Notes under the pieces: generated by a model
The model's input: only the letters and a program-made list of their open reading frames with translations
Database searches by the model: none
Told to the model about the DNA's origin: nothing
Translations under genes and position numbers: made by a program
Part shown: in pieces, positions 35,374 through 44,166 of the stretch
Position numbering within the stretch: position 1 is the stretch's first letter
How the letters are laid out: each line of letters begins with the position of its first letter
Source: JBAZUK01 sp041661445
GTDB taxonomy: Bacteria; Chlamydiota; Chlamydiia; Chlamydiales; SM23-39
Direction of reading: 5' to 3'
Assembly: GCA_041661445.1 (NCBI GenBank)
Contig: JBAZUK010000007.1
Coordinates: 4,828-68,827 of the forward strand
Length of the DNA: 64,000 nucleotides

Positions 35374-37038
35374 ATGAACGAAATATATTTAAATGAAATA
35401 ACAGATCCAAAACATCAGCAAAAAATTGAAGAATTAGTTAATCTCTCAAAAGAACAGGGGTATATTACCTATGAAGAGATAAACGAAATACTTCCAATGA
35501 CTTACGATAATGCTGATCAAATAGATCAAGTGTTAATATTCTTAAGCGGCTTGGATATTCAAATATTAAATCAGGTAGAAGTCGAAAAACAGAAGGAAAG
35601 AAAAAAGGAAGCTAAGGAATTAGAAACTTTTCCGAAAAAATCAGAAGGAACCTCTGATGATCCTGTAAGAATGTATTTAAAGGAAATGGGGTCGGTCCCT
35701 CTTCTTTCCCGAGAAGAAGAAGTTGAAATTTCGAAAAGGATTGAAAAAGCGCAGCTTCAGATAGAACGAATAATTTTGCGTTTCAGATATTCAATACGTG
35801 AGTCAATGTCTATTGCCCAATATTTAATATCAAACAAAGACAGGTTTGATAAAGTAATTGCTGAAAAAGAAATTCTTGATAAACAGCATTATATTCAAAT
35901 GCTTCCAAAGCTTTGCGATTTAATGAAAAAGGAAGATACATATTTAGAAACTTTACTCGTTCAATTAAGAGATTATGATCTAAAAAAAGAGGAAAGAGTA
36001 AAATTAAATGAAGAATTGGAAAAATGCCGAGTTAGATCTCAGGCCTATTTAAGGTATTTTGCCTGCAAACATAATGTTGTTGAAGATTTTGGTGAAGTGA
36101 TTTTAGCTTCGTATGATAGATTTTTATATTTAGAAAAAGAAATTGAAGACTTGACTCCGAGGGCAGAAAAAAATAAATTCGCAAAAGCGAAACTAGCTGC
36201 TGCAAAAAGAAGACTTTCTAAAAGAGAGTTAGAAGCTGGCCGTTTGATCGGCGATTTTAAAAAAGATGTGAAAATGCTTCAGCGTTGGATGGACAAAAGC
36301 CAAGAAGCAAAAAGAGAGATGGTCGAATCAAATTTGCGTCTTGTTATATCGATAGCAAAAAAATATACAAACCGCGGTCTTTCTTTTCTTGATCTTATTC
36401 AGGAAGGAAATATGGGATTGATGAAAGCTGTTGAAAAATTTGAATATCGCCGAGGTTATAAATTTTCAACTTATGCTACTTGGTGGATCCGTCAAGCGGT
36501 GACACGTGCTATCGCTGATCAGGCGAGAACAATTAGAATTCCAGTGCATATGATCGAAACCATAAATAAAGTTCTTCGCGGAGCTAAAAAGTTAATGATG
36601 GAAACTGGAAAAGAACCGACACCGGAAGAATTGGCAAAAGAATTGGGTTTAACTCCAGAAAGAGTTCGGGAAATTTATAAAATTGCGCAGCATCCAATAT
36701 CTCTTCAGGCTGAAGTCGGAGATGGCGGAGAATCCCAGTTTGGCGACTTTTTGGAAGATACGGCTATTGAGTCCCCTGCAGAAGCTACTGGATATTCTAT
36801 TTTGAAAGATAAGTTAAATGAGGTACTGGAAACTTTAACTGATAGAGAAAGAACCGTTTTAATTGAAAGATTTGGTCTTCTTGATGGCAAACCAAAAACA
36901 TTAGAAGAAGTAGGAATACGTTTTAAAGTGACAAGGGAAAGGGTTCGTCAGATCGAAGCAAAGGCTCTTAGAAAAATGAGACACCCTACCAGAGCAAAAC
37001 AGCTGCAGGCGTTTTTAGATCTCATAGAAGAAGAATAA
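35374..37038 (+). CDS. rpoD: Primary sigma factor (sigma-66/RpoD)
   Basis: The 554-residue primary sigma factor directs RNA polymerase to housekeeping promoters. It has region 1.1 (1-75), region 1.2 DDPVRMYLKEMGSVPLLSRE, a non-conserved charged insert (130-310), region 2 with FLDLIQEGNMGLMKAVEKFE and the -10-recognising TYATWWIRQAVTRAIADQ, region 3 and region 4.2 TLEEVGIRFKVTRERVRQIE for the -35 element. The length is close to chlamydial sigma-66 (571). A hairpin containing the 17-bp palindrome follows the stop. Confidence 0.98.
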   Translation: MNEIYLNEITDPKHQQKIEELVNLSKEQGYITYEEINEILPMTYDNADQIDQVLIFLSGLDIQILNQVEVEKQKERKKEAKELETFPKKSEGTSDDPVRMYLKEMGSVPLLSREEEVEISKRIEKAQLQIERIILRFRYSIRESMSIAQYLISNKDRFDKVIAEKEILDKQHYIQMLPKLCDLMKKEDTYLETLLVQLRDYDLKKEERVKLNEELEKCRVRSQAYLRYFACKHNVVEDFGEVILASYDRFLYLEKEIEDLTPRAEKNKFAKAKLAAAKRRLSKRELEAGRLIGDFKKDVKMLQRWMDKSQEAKREMVESNLRLVISIAKKYTNRGLSFLDLIQEGNMGLMKAVEKFEYRRGYKFSTYATWWIRQAVTRAIADQARTIRIPVHMIETINKVLRGAKKLMMETGKEPTPEELAKELGLTPERVREIYKIAQHPISLQAEVGDGGESQFGDFLEDTAIESPAEATGYSILKDKLNEVLETLTDRERTVLIERFGLLDGKPKTLEEVGIRFKVTRERVRQIEAKALRKMRHPTRAKQLQAFLDLIEEE

Positions 37039-37050
37039 TTTCATTCCCTG

Positions 37051-37077
37051 AATGTAAAGCTGTTTTACATTTTTTTT
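37051..37077 (+). terminator. rpoD terminator containing palindrome copy 3
   Basis: TGTAAAGCTGTTTTACA (37053-37069) can fold with ATGTAAA/TTTACAT arms around loop GCTGT and is followed by a run of T, a standard intrinsic terminator. It is the third copy of the 17-bp repeat also found at 1467-1483 and 17787-17803, differing only in the central base. Confidence 0.7.
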
Positions 37078-37157
37078 GATTTTCAAAAAACATTTATTCA
37101 AAAAAACTACTGTTGGTTATTAAAAATTCAGCTGATAAATTTTTATGAAGTATATAA

Positions 37158-37230
37158 TGGAGCGTATCGGAGTCGAACCGATGACCTCAACAATGCCATT
37201 GTTGCACTCTACCAATTGAGCTAACGCCCC
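37158..37230 (-). tRNA. tRNA-Ala (anticodon GGC)
   Basis: The 73-base minus-strand cloverleaf has acceptor GGGGCGT/ACGCTCC (one G-U pair) with discriminator A, D-arm GCTC/GAGT, anticodon stem CAACA/TGTTG with loop ATGGCAT (anticodon GGC) and T-arm ATCGG-TTCGACT-CCGAT. It reads GCC and GCU. CCA is not encoded. Confidence 0.95.
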
Positions 37231-37330
37231 AAATATTGATAAAAATAATAAAAAATTTTAGATTTTGAGAAAAGATCTTTTATCTTAATTTTATCTTTTT
37301 TAAACTGTTTTTTTAAGATAAAGGATTTTT

Positions 37331-38512
37331 ATGAAAAAGCAAACCTATATTCCCTACTTTTTTTTGATATGTTTTTTGCTTGCAATTTTAAGCTTGCCAC
37401 GAAGCACAGTTGATGGATGTAGAAATATTGCTATATCTTCAATTGCTCCCCTAAGTAACTTAAAGAATTTTTTTGTTCATAATAAAAGGGATTTAAATAA
37501 TTCTAATTTGTCTTCCAATCCTGAACAATTTTCCATGGAAAAAATTATTTTGGAAAATACAATGTTAAAAAATCAATTGAATGGCGTATATGAATGGCTT
37601 TTTTTTGAAAATAGGATTGATGATCAAATTGATAAATATAAAACATTAAGTGAACATGCGGCAAAGGATTTTTTGTTAAAGGATTTTTTTCAGAGAAGAG
37701 CTGAACAATTAAAAGAAATAATTAAATCCGAATATGAGGCTATTCCAGCTAAAGTGATATTTAGAGATGCCTCTTCCTGGAGCAGTAGTTTATGGGTTAA
37801 CGTTGGAGAAAAAAATAACGAAGAGCTGTCTAGACAGATTATTGCAAAAAATTCTCCTGTAGTTTTAGGTCAAAATTTAGTGGGAGTTGTCGAATTTGTC
37901 GGATATAAGTACTCAAGAGTCAGATTGATTACCGATGCCGGATTAATTCCTTCTGTTAGAGCCCTGAGGGGAAGCAGTCAGGATAATTATCTTGTAAATA
38001 TTATTCAGTCTTTAAAAGATCATCTTCATTATAGAAATAATTTATTTGATTCAGATGAAGATAAAGAAAATTTTATGAATAGCTTGCTGTTAATGATGAG
38101 TAAGTTGACTGGTGGAAAAGAAGAAAAATACTTGGCTAAAGGCGAATTATATGGCTCATCAGAACCTTTTTGCAGATCTAAAGGATTGTCATTAAAAGGG
38201 GTCGGTTTTAACTATGATTATCCTGACGAAGAAGGGCCTGCGAGAGATTTAAGAACGGGTAAAATAATTGGAGAAAGCAACATTAATATAAAATCAGAGG
38301 CATTACTTGAAATAGGAGACCTTCTAGTTACTACCGGCATGGATGGTGTTTTTCCCTGTGGACTTCACGTTGCTATTGTAAAAAAAATTTGTGATTTAAA
38401 TAACGGAGATTATGCTTATGAAATTGAAGCAACTCCTACAGCAACGAATTTAAACGGATTGGAAATCGTCATGATAATGCCGCCGGTTGGATTTGAAAAC
38501 CAGGATAAATGA
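37331..38512 (+). CDS. mreC: Rod-shape-determining protein MreC
   Basis: The 393-residue protein has an N-terminal transmembrane helix (6-24), a coiled-coil (75-135) and the MreC beta-domain with AKVIFRDASSWSSSLWVNVG, NSPVVLGQNLVGVVEFVG and SRVRLITDAGLIPSVR, ending with GDLLVTTGMDGVFP and the IEATPTATNLN segment. MreC links MreB filaments to peptidoglycan enzymes, which in chlamydiae make the division-septum ring. A roughly 75-residue insert (about 225-300) splits the beta-domain, as expected for chlamydial MreC. No mreB or mreD lies beside it. Confidence 0.9.
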   Translation: MKKQTYIPYFFLICFLLAILSLPRSTVDGCRNIAISSIAPLSNLKNFFVHNKRDLNNSNLSSNPEQFSMEKIILENTMLKNQLNGVYEWLFFENRIDDQIDKYKTLSEHAAKDFLLKDFFQRRAEQLKEIIKSEYEAIPAKVIFRDASSWSSSLWVNVGEKNNEELSRQIIAKNSPVVLGQNLVGVVEFVGYKYSRVRLITDAGLIPSVRALRGSSQDNYLVNIIQSLKDHLHYRNNLFDSDEDKENFMNSLLLMMSKLTGGKEEKYLAKGELYGSSEPFCRSKGLSLKGVGFNYDYPDEEGPARDLRTGKIIGESNINIKSEALLEIGDLLVTTGMDGVFPCGLHVAIVKKICDLNNGDYAYEIEATPTATNLNGLEIVMIMPPVGFENQDK

Positions 38513-38524
38513 ATTAGTGTATTG

Positions 38525-39577
38525 TTAAATATTGTCTAAAATTTTCTTTTTTATTTTTCCTGCTGAGGGCTCTTTTCCAAAAGCATATTCATAAATCTTT
38601 GATTGAACATCACGAGATGAGTTTTCTAAATGTTCTTCAATAAAATTGAAAATTCCGTCCCAATGCTCTTTTGGAATATTGTGACCGCATCTAAATAAAT
38701 ATAAACTTGGATTATCCAGGTTTTCACGATTTAAGTGATCTAAGAAAAACATTGGTCTCTTAAAACATAAAAAATCGTAACCGATAGAAGAAAAGTCACC
38801 TAAATAAATATCACAGTTATTCAAAAGAGGATAAATGAGAGGACTTTGATGTAATAACAAAATATTCGGAGCAGAAATTTCATTGTAGATTCTGTGAAAT
38901 TCAGGAGCATTTTTTGCTTCAAGATTTGGATGAATTTTTATAATTAGATTATATTTTTGGGGAAGCTGTTTAATTATTTTCTCAAAGAAATGAAAAAAAG
39001 AAGTTGAATTTTCGTTATCTTTCCATGTTGGGGCATATAAAATCGTTTTGTTGCCACGGTCAATTTTGGAAAAAACTTCTTCATCTAATAATTTATCGTA
39101 AAATTTCTTGTGTTTTTTATAAAAAGCCAATCGATAGTTTCCAATAACTATATGCTGTTTGATTTTTGAAAAAACATCTAGTTTCTTTAGAAGATCTGTC
39201 ATATGATCTCCATATAAAAAAACGACATCTTGTTTTTCAAACAATTTAATATTGGCCGGGTTTCCGTGACCCTTGTCGGAATTTCCATGCGGGCAAAAAA
39301 TCAGTTTCATATCTTTATTGTTAGCTTCCAAAAAAGCTATCTTATCTTCTGGAAACCAATAATTGCATGAAATTAGAGCATCATAATTATTAGCTAAAAA
39401 ATTTAATGAAAGGTTGGGAATGTAATGAAATTTTGTTGAAGGATAATATTTTTTTAAAAGATCCAGCATTATTTCTTCATTAACTAGAAGTTCAATATCT
39501 AAAATTTCTGCTAATGGCGCAATATGATCAAGTAGATGAAAACTGCTTCCAAAATTGACAGCAACAATTTGTTTCAT
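38525..39577 (-). CDS. CDP-glycerol glycerophosphotransferase-like protein, copy A
   Basis: The 350-residue protein has family motifs of TagB/TagF-type polymer transferases: FCPHGNSDKG (about 92-101), ILYAPTWKD (185-193), LIIKIHPNL and CDIYLGDFSSIGYDFL (near 265-280). It likely moves a glycerol- or ribitol-phosphate (or similar) unit to a surface acceptor. There is no membrane segment, so it is probably peripheral. A paralogue of nearly equal length is at 40391-41434 on the same strand, separated by a decayed glycosyltransferase. The real donor is unknown; chlamydiae are not known to make teichoic acid. Confidence 0.75.
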   Translation of the reverse strand: MKQIVAVNFGSSFHLLDHIAPLAEILDIELLVNEEIMLDLLKKYYPSTKFHYIPNLSLNFLANNYDALISCNYWFPEDKIAFLEANNKDMKLIFCPHGNSDKGHGNPANIKLFEKQDVVFLYGDHMTDLLKKLDVFSKIKQHIVIGNYRLAFYKKHKKFYDKLLDEEVFSKIDRGNKTILYAPTWKDNENSTSFFHFFEKIIKQLPQKYNLIIKIHPNLEAKNAPEFHRIYNEISAPNILLLHQSPLIYPLLNNCDIYLGDFSSIGYDFLCFKRPMFFLDHLNRENLDNPSLYLFRCGHNIPKEHWDGIFNFIEEHLENSSRDVQSKIYEYAFGKEPSAGKIKKKILDNI

Positions 39578-39630
39578 AAAAACTTCAAATTTATTTGTAT
39601 TTCATATTTTAGGATAAATCATGAGCATTT

Positions 39631-40262
39631 ATGCATCCAACAATTATTTCTTGTTATACTAACGACACTTTGTATGAAGAGGAAATTAAGGATTTAATTC
39701 TTTCATGTGAGAATTTAAATTTAGAGTACAGTATTGATGGATATGATTCTCTGGAATCCTGGGAGAAAAACTGTTGTTATAAACCAAAATATATATTGAA
39801 AAAACCCTTAGGTTTAAAAAAACCGCTGCTTTGGATAGATGCTGACGGAATTGTTGTAAAAAGACTAATTTTTGATGCTGAAATCAAAAATTTAGATATA
39901 GCCTTTGTCCGAAATATGAACAAAAAAAATAATTAGGATTAATTCCCGAACAATTTACGTTAATTATAATCCCAGGTCGATTGAACTATTAAAGGCTTAG
40001 GATGATGAATGCCAAAGGCAACTTTCTGATTCAAATAAAAATAGGGAAATATGGGATCAGACATGTTTATATGAATTGTTTTTTGAGAAATTTTCCCCCG
40101 TACCTACACGCTCTTTCTGAAAAATTTTGTTATATTTTTGATGGATCTTATGATGAAAACATTAAAAATGATATATACATCTTGCACTTTCAGGCATCGA
40201 GGAGCGCAAAAAATTTAATTATTAATAATATTCAAACGCCAAATTTTTTAAAAAATCTTTAG
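39631..40262 (+). pseudogene. Decayed glycosyltransferase-like gene (two frameshifts and a stop)
   Basis: Three reading frames join into one roughly 210-residue protein. The first piece (39631 on) runs through KKPLLWIDADGIVVKRL and shifts frame at an A8 run (39922-39929). The next frame continues RINSRTIYVNYNPRSIELLK to a TAG at 39999-40001 (where Trp would fit), then REIWDQTCLYELFFEKFSP, and a second shift at a C5 run (40095-40099) leads into YLHALSEKFCYIFDGSYDE and on to 40262. The DADG motif with the following layout matches nucleotide-diphospho-sugar transferases. It sits between two transferase paralogues. Sequencing error in homopolymers could explain the shifts but not the in-frame stop. 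Confidence 0.75.
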
Positions 40263-40390
40263 CCTTTGGAATTAAAAAAAAATTCGTTTATAAAAAGCTC
40301 TGGACAATTTACTTATATGGTTTTTGATTTTAGGCGCTTTAAAATATTTAAAATTAAGTTAAGTAATGATTTAAAATTTTAAAGAAAGGA

Positions 40391-41434
40391 TCAGTACGTT
40401 TTTTGGAGCTGCGCAAAAATGTTTTTTAAATCAGCTTCTTTTGTAAAAGTGTTTTCATAAAGCTCAGTCATGTTTGACATAAATTCATCATTTTTTGAAT
40501 AGGACTTGATCGATTGAAAGATTTTATTGTTTTTTATTAAATGACCGCATTCGTAAAGAGAAGAATATAGTCCATTGTTAGCCGGAGGAAGGAAAAACAT
40601 AGGTTTGTTAAAATACAAAAAGTCATAACCTATAGATGAAAAATCCCCTAAATAAATATCGGCATAATCAAGCAGAGGATAAATCATTGTGATATCATCA
40701 ACAAATAATATATTTTTTTTGTTTTCTCTTTCTTTTAGCAAAAGAATTCTTATCTCATTTTTTTTTATTAGATTAGGGTGTAACTTGACTATAAGATTAT
40801 AGTCCTGGGGAAGATCGTTGAACAATAACTCAAAGTTATTCCAGAAAGAAGACGATTTTTCAAAATCATCCCAAGTTGGAGCATATAAAATATTAATATT
40901 ATTTTTTGGCAGTTTATCGTTAATTCTTTCTTTAATGATCTTTCTGTAAAAAGACAAAAATTTTTGATAATAAAGGACTCGGTAGTTTCCGATTTCGTAA
41001 TAATTTTTAATGGTATCGAGTACTTTTTTTTCTTTTAGAACGTTAATCATTTTTTTTCCATAAACAAAAATCTTCTTTGAGTTCTTTAGACTTTCGAAAA
41101 ATGGACAGGTGTTGCCTTTGTCTGAAAAACCATGCGGGGTCCAAATGATCTCAATTTCTTTATCTAAAAGATCTTGTTGGAGCCTGAAATCTTTATCGAA
41201 AAGCTCTTTTGTAATACAGGTTATGATACAGTCGAAATTTTCAACTATATAATAATTGATTTTTAGATCCTCTACATGAACAGCTAAAACATCTGGATAA
41301 TATTGTCTGCAAAGCTCAAAAATTGTTTTCTCATTTATGACAATTGGAATGTTTAAAAAAAAACAAAGCGGAGCAAGGTGATCTAAATAATGAAGATTGT
41401 CACCATATATTAATGCGGCAAATTTTTTTTTCAT
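40391..41434 (-). CDS. CDP-glycerol glycerophosphotransferase-like protein, copy B
   Basis: The 347-residue paralogue of 38525-39577 has matching blocks in order: the DHLAPLCFFLNIPIVINE start, TPHGFSDKG, ILYAPTWDD, LIVKLHPNL and ADIYLGDFSSIGYDFLYF. Both copies begin with DHxAPL, which suggests a nucleotide- or acceptor-binding element. The two keep the full motif set, so both should be active, possibly with different acceptors. It is divergent from the GT4 gene at 41507. Confidence 0.75.
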   Translation of the reverse strand: MKKKFAALIYGDNLHYLDHLAPLCFFLNIPIVINEKTIFELCRQYYPDVLAVHVEDLKINYYIVENFDCIITCITKELFDKDFRLQQDLLDKEIEIIWTPHGFSDKGNTCPFFESLKNSKKIFVYGKKMINVLKEKKVLDTIKNYYEIGNYRVLYYQKFLSFYRKIIKERINDKLPKNNINILYAPTWDDFEKSSSFWNNFELLFNDLPQDYNLIVKLHPNLIKKNEIRILLLKERENKKNILFVDDITMIYPLLDYADIYLGDFSSIGYDFLYFNKPMFFLPPANNGLYSSLYECGHLIKNNKIFQSIKSYSKNDEFMSNMTELYENTFTKEADLKNIFAQLQKTY

Positions 41435-41506
41435 ATTTTTTATCTTATCTTATCTTTGGAAAAAAAAACCATCTTATGGTGAAATAATAGTATATAAAGG
41501 ATAAAA

Positions 41507-42601
41507 ATGAAAAAAAATTTAAATATTTTGCATCTAGAATCATCTCCCGGCTGGGGTGGACAGGAAATGAGGATTTTAAAAGAGTCTTTAGGAATGAAAG
41601 GTTTAGGCCATAAAGTTATCATGGCCGTAGAAAAAGGTGGAGGTCTAGTCAAACAGGCGAGAGAAAAGGGTTTTCTGGTATATGAAATTAAATTTAAAAA
41701 AATATTTTGGTTTGTTTCATTTTTTAAAATTTTATACATAATGAAAAAGCATTCAATAGACATCGCAAATACCCATTCTTCTTCTGATTCATGGTTAGGC
41801 GGCATATCAGCTAGGATTTTAGGAATTAATATTATCAGAACAAGACATCTTTCGACTCCAATTAAAAAAGGTCTAAATAGCAAATTGCTATTTGGCCTTC
41901 TGACGGATTTTGTCGTAACGACTTGTAAAGAGGTTGTTGATGTGATAATTTCTCAAGCAAAAAAAGATTTTAATAAGTGTAAATCTATTCCAACTGGAGT
42001 TGATTATGATCAAATTAAAGTCGATTCTTTAAAAACTAGGAATTTCCGTAAAAGCTTTGGCATTGAGAATAAGGACTTTTTGATTGGATGTGTGTGCTTT
42101 ATGAGGTCCTGGAAAGGAATAGATGATTTTATAAATGCCGCTAAAATTTTGGAAAATGAAAAAGATATCAAATTTATAATAATTGGAGGCGGGCATAAAG
42201 AGAAATATATTCAGATGGCAGAGGATTTAAAACTTAAAAATATTATTTTTACAGGACATCTGGAAGATCCATATAATGCTATAAATGCATTAGATGTTTT
42301 TGTTTTATTGAGCACGGCCCATGAAGGCGTTTCGCAAGCTTCCCTACAGGCGGCGTATTTAAAAAAACCATTGATTTGCACATCAACTGGCGGATTAAAA
42401 GAGATTTGTATTCATGACTTGACTGGAAAAATAGTACCATTGTTTTCTCCGGAAAATGTTTCACAAGAAATCCTTAATCTAAAAAATGATGAAAAATTAA
42501 GAAGCACACTGTCGAAAAATGCATTTGATCTTTCATTAAATTTTTCTTCGAAAAATATGATAAGGCAAATGAACGAAATATATGAAAGCTTAACTAAATA
42601 A
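41507..42601 (+). CDS. GT4-family glycosyltransferase
   Basis: The 364-residue GT-B enzyme has an N-terminal ILHLESSPGWGGQEMRIL (acceptor side, with the typical GGxE-like loop), a linker at about 165-195, then FLIGCVCFMRSWKGIDDFINA, KFIIIGGGHKEKY, IIFTGHLEDPYN and the catalytic EX7E region HEGVSQASLQAAYLKKP near 265-280, followed by STGGLKEI. It transfers a sugar from a nucleotide donor to a glycan or lipid acceptor at the inner membrane. With its neighbours it forms an envelope-glycan cluster. The ribosome site AAAGGA precedes the ATG. Confidence 0.85.
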   Translation: MKKNLNILHLESSPGWGGQEMRILKESLGMKGLGHKVIMAVEKGGGLVKQAREKGFLVYEIKFKKIFWFVSFFKILYIMKKHSIDIANTHSSSDSWLGGISARILGINIIRTRHLSTPIKKGLNSKLLFGLLTDFVVTTCKEVVDVIISQAKKDFNKCKSIPTGVDYDQIKVDSLKTRNFRKSFGIENKDFLIGCVCFMRSWKGIDDFINAAKILENEKDIKFIIIGGGHKEKYIQMAEDLKLKNIIFTGHLEDPYNAINALDVFVLLSTAHEGVSQASLQAAYLKKPLICTSTGGLKEICIHDLTGKIVPLFSPENVSQEILNLKNDEKLRSTLSKNAFDLSLNFSSKNMIRQMNEIYESLTK

Positions 42602-42772
42602 AGATTTTAAAGATTTGTAGTTTTTCACGACCCCTATAGTCAAAATTATTTTTTGAAAAATCTTGATTAATCCTTGATTATTAAATTTTCAATAAAAAAT
42701 TACTTAAAAAAATTTATAAAAAATTAATCATTTGGTAAAGTTGAGTAAATTTTTATAAAATAGGTAATTATT

Positions 42773-43525
42773 ATGTCTGATGGTGAAAACAAAAAAGCAA
42801 AAAACATAAAAAGATTTCTCTGGATTAGCGATAAAAAAAATTATTTGTTTTTAGCCTTGGCAATAGTTGTCCTAGGTACGGTGGTAATTCAAAAGTCTTC
42901 TTTTTTTTCTTCGAAGAAGTCTAAAGATGAGATTATTACAGCAAATGAATGTTATAAAGTTTTAAAGGAAACTTCTTTCTGTGATGAACAAAAATTAAGT
43001 GAACTTAAAAATATAATGCAAAAGTATCCTTTTTTAAAAACAAAGTATGACGGAATTGTTTTACAGAATTTAATATTAAATGAAAGAGTATCCGACGAAG
43101 AATATCAATTGGCGGAAAATTTGATACAAAGAACAAGAGATGAGCTTCCTTATTATAATGATTTTTCAAAAACAGCACTCTTGATTTCAAAAGGAAAGTT
43201 CGATGAAGCTCTTAAAGATTCAATAGAATTGAAAGAAAAGATTCTGAAAGATGAATCTTTTTTCAAAAACAATAAATTTCAATCTGGTTTCACATTGTTT
43301 TCCTTGAATCTATTTCGTATAGCCTGTTTAGAAAGAAAATTGAATCATCCTGAAAATGAATTGGCGGCTTGGAATGAATTGGAAAAATATACTTGTGATT
43401 TTAAGAATATAGATCAAAATACAGAAATTTCAAATGATTTGAACGAAATATTTAGAGAAAAAGAAATTGAGCTGATTGATTATATAAAATATAGAAAAAA
43501 TCAGATCAGCTCTATTAAATCTTAA
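42773..43525 (+). CDS. Single-pass membrane protein of unknown function
   Basis: The 250-residue protein has a basic cytoplasmic start (1-25), one transmembrane helix (about 26-45) and a helical 200-residue external part that looks like TPR/Sel1-type helical pairs (for example DLPYYNDFSKTALLISKGKF-like repeats, loosely). The layout resembles YfgM, a periplasmic chaperone partner, but the sequence link is weak. The region before it is AT-rich with TTGATTA repeated at about 42663-42680. Its 3' end overlaps a convergent gene by 4 bp. Confidence 0.5.
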   Translation: MSDGENKKAKNIKRFLWISDKKNYLFLALAIVVLGTVVIQKSSFFSSKKSKDEIITANECYKVLKETSFCDEQKLSELKNIMQKYPFLKTKYDGIVLQNLILNERVSDEEYQLAENLIQRTRDELPYYNDFSKTALLISKGKFDEALKDSIELKEKILKDESFFKNNKFQSGFTLFSLNLFRIACLERKLNHPENELAAWNELEKYTCDFKNIDQNTEISNDLNEIFREKEIELIDYIKYRKNQISSIKS

Positions 43526-43968
43526 AGATGTTCTTCATGGCTAGGTTTTTCAATTTCTTTTGGCATTTCTTTTGTGAAAGAAAATTCTTTAACTATAGTA
43601 TGAAATGAATATCCAGCGAGCAATCCTATCTCTGCGAAAAGAATAAATGGTATAAAAATAGCTAGAACCAATCTAACAATTCCCATAATAATTATTGTTG
43701 TTTTTTCTGAGGTCGATTGAAACTTAAAAATTTTTTTAACAATTTTACCAACATGTACAGGAAAAGCGATTCCGGTAATTGTTAACAATCCAGCAACGAA
43801 CAAACTCCATGATGGACCTGTGAAAAAATTGAATATGCTAGATATTGTTGCAATAATTATTGATAAAATTAAAAAAACCTCGTTTGTATATTTACGGGCA
43901 AATTTTTCAATTTCTTCCACAGATACTCCCTCTTTAAATTTTTCTGATAGATTTTCTTTTTTAGCCAT
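43522..43968 (-). CDS. Multi-helix membrane protein of unknown function
   Basis: The 148-residue protein has an acidic/basic N-terminus (1-28), paired hydrophobic helices (31-51 and 54-72), another pair (90-108 and 108-128) and a charged tail ending in EEHL. Paired helices recall chlamydial inclusion-membrane (Inc) proteins, but the spacing is not the classical bilobed Inc hairpin and there is no clear secretion signal. I do not recognise the family. A weak hairpin (GCCTC...GAGGT) lies upstream at about 43990. Confidence 0.45.
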   Translation of the reverse strand: MAKKENLSEKFKEGVSVEEIEKFARKYTNEVFLILSIIIATISSIFNFFTGPSWSLFVAGLLTITGIAFPVHVGKIVKKIFKFQSTSEKTTIIIMGIVRLVLAIFIPFILFAEIGLLAGYSFHTIVKEFSFTKEMPKEIEKPSHEEHL

Positions 43969-44166
43969 ATGTCTCCTCTATTGTTTATAAGCCTCTTGTG
44001 AGGTTTTTATTAAAAAAACTGGCTAAGAAGACATAAATTGATATCTTCTCTTAATTATCATTAAAATATTTAGTATGATTTTTTGCAATATCAGATACTG
44101 TTCTTCTTTGTTTTTTTTTGAAAATTATATAAAATTATTAAGTGCAAATAACTAAAAAGAAAAAAA

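Noticed and set aside
41440..41883. Minus-strand ORF of 147 codons
   Set aside because: It overlaps the start of the GT4 gene antisense, and the GT4 frame has clear motifs.
43522..43968. Inclusion-membrane (Inc) protein call
   Set aside because: Paired helices are present but not in the classical Inc hairpin pattern, and no secretion signal is seen.
43983..44011. Hairpin with GCCTC/GAGGT as a terminator
   Set aside because: The stem needs a G-T pair, and it lies upstream of the minus-strand gene, where no terminator is needed.
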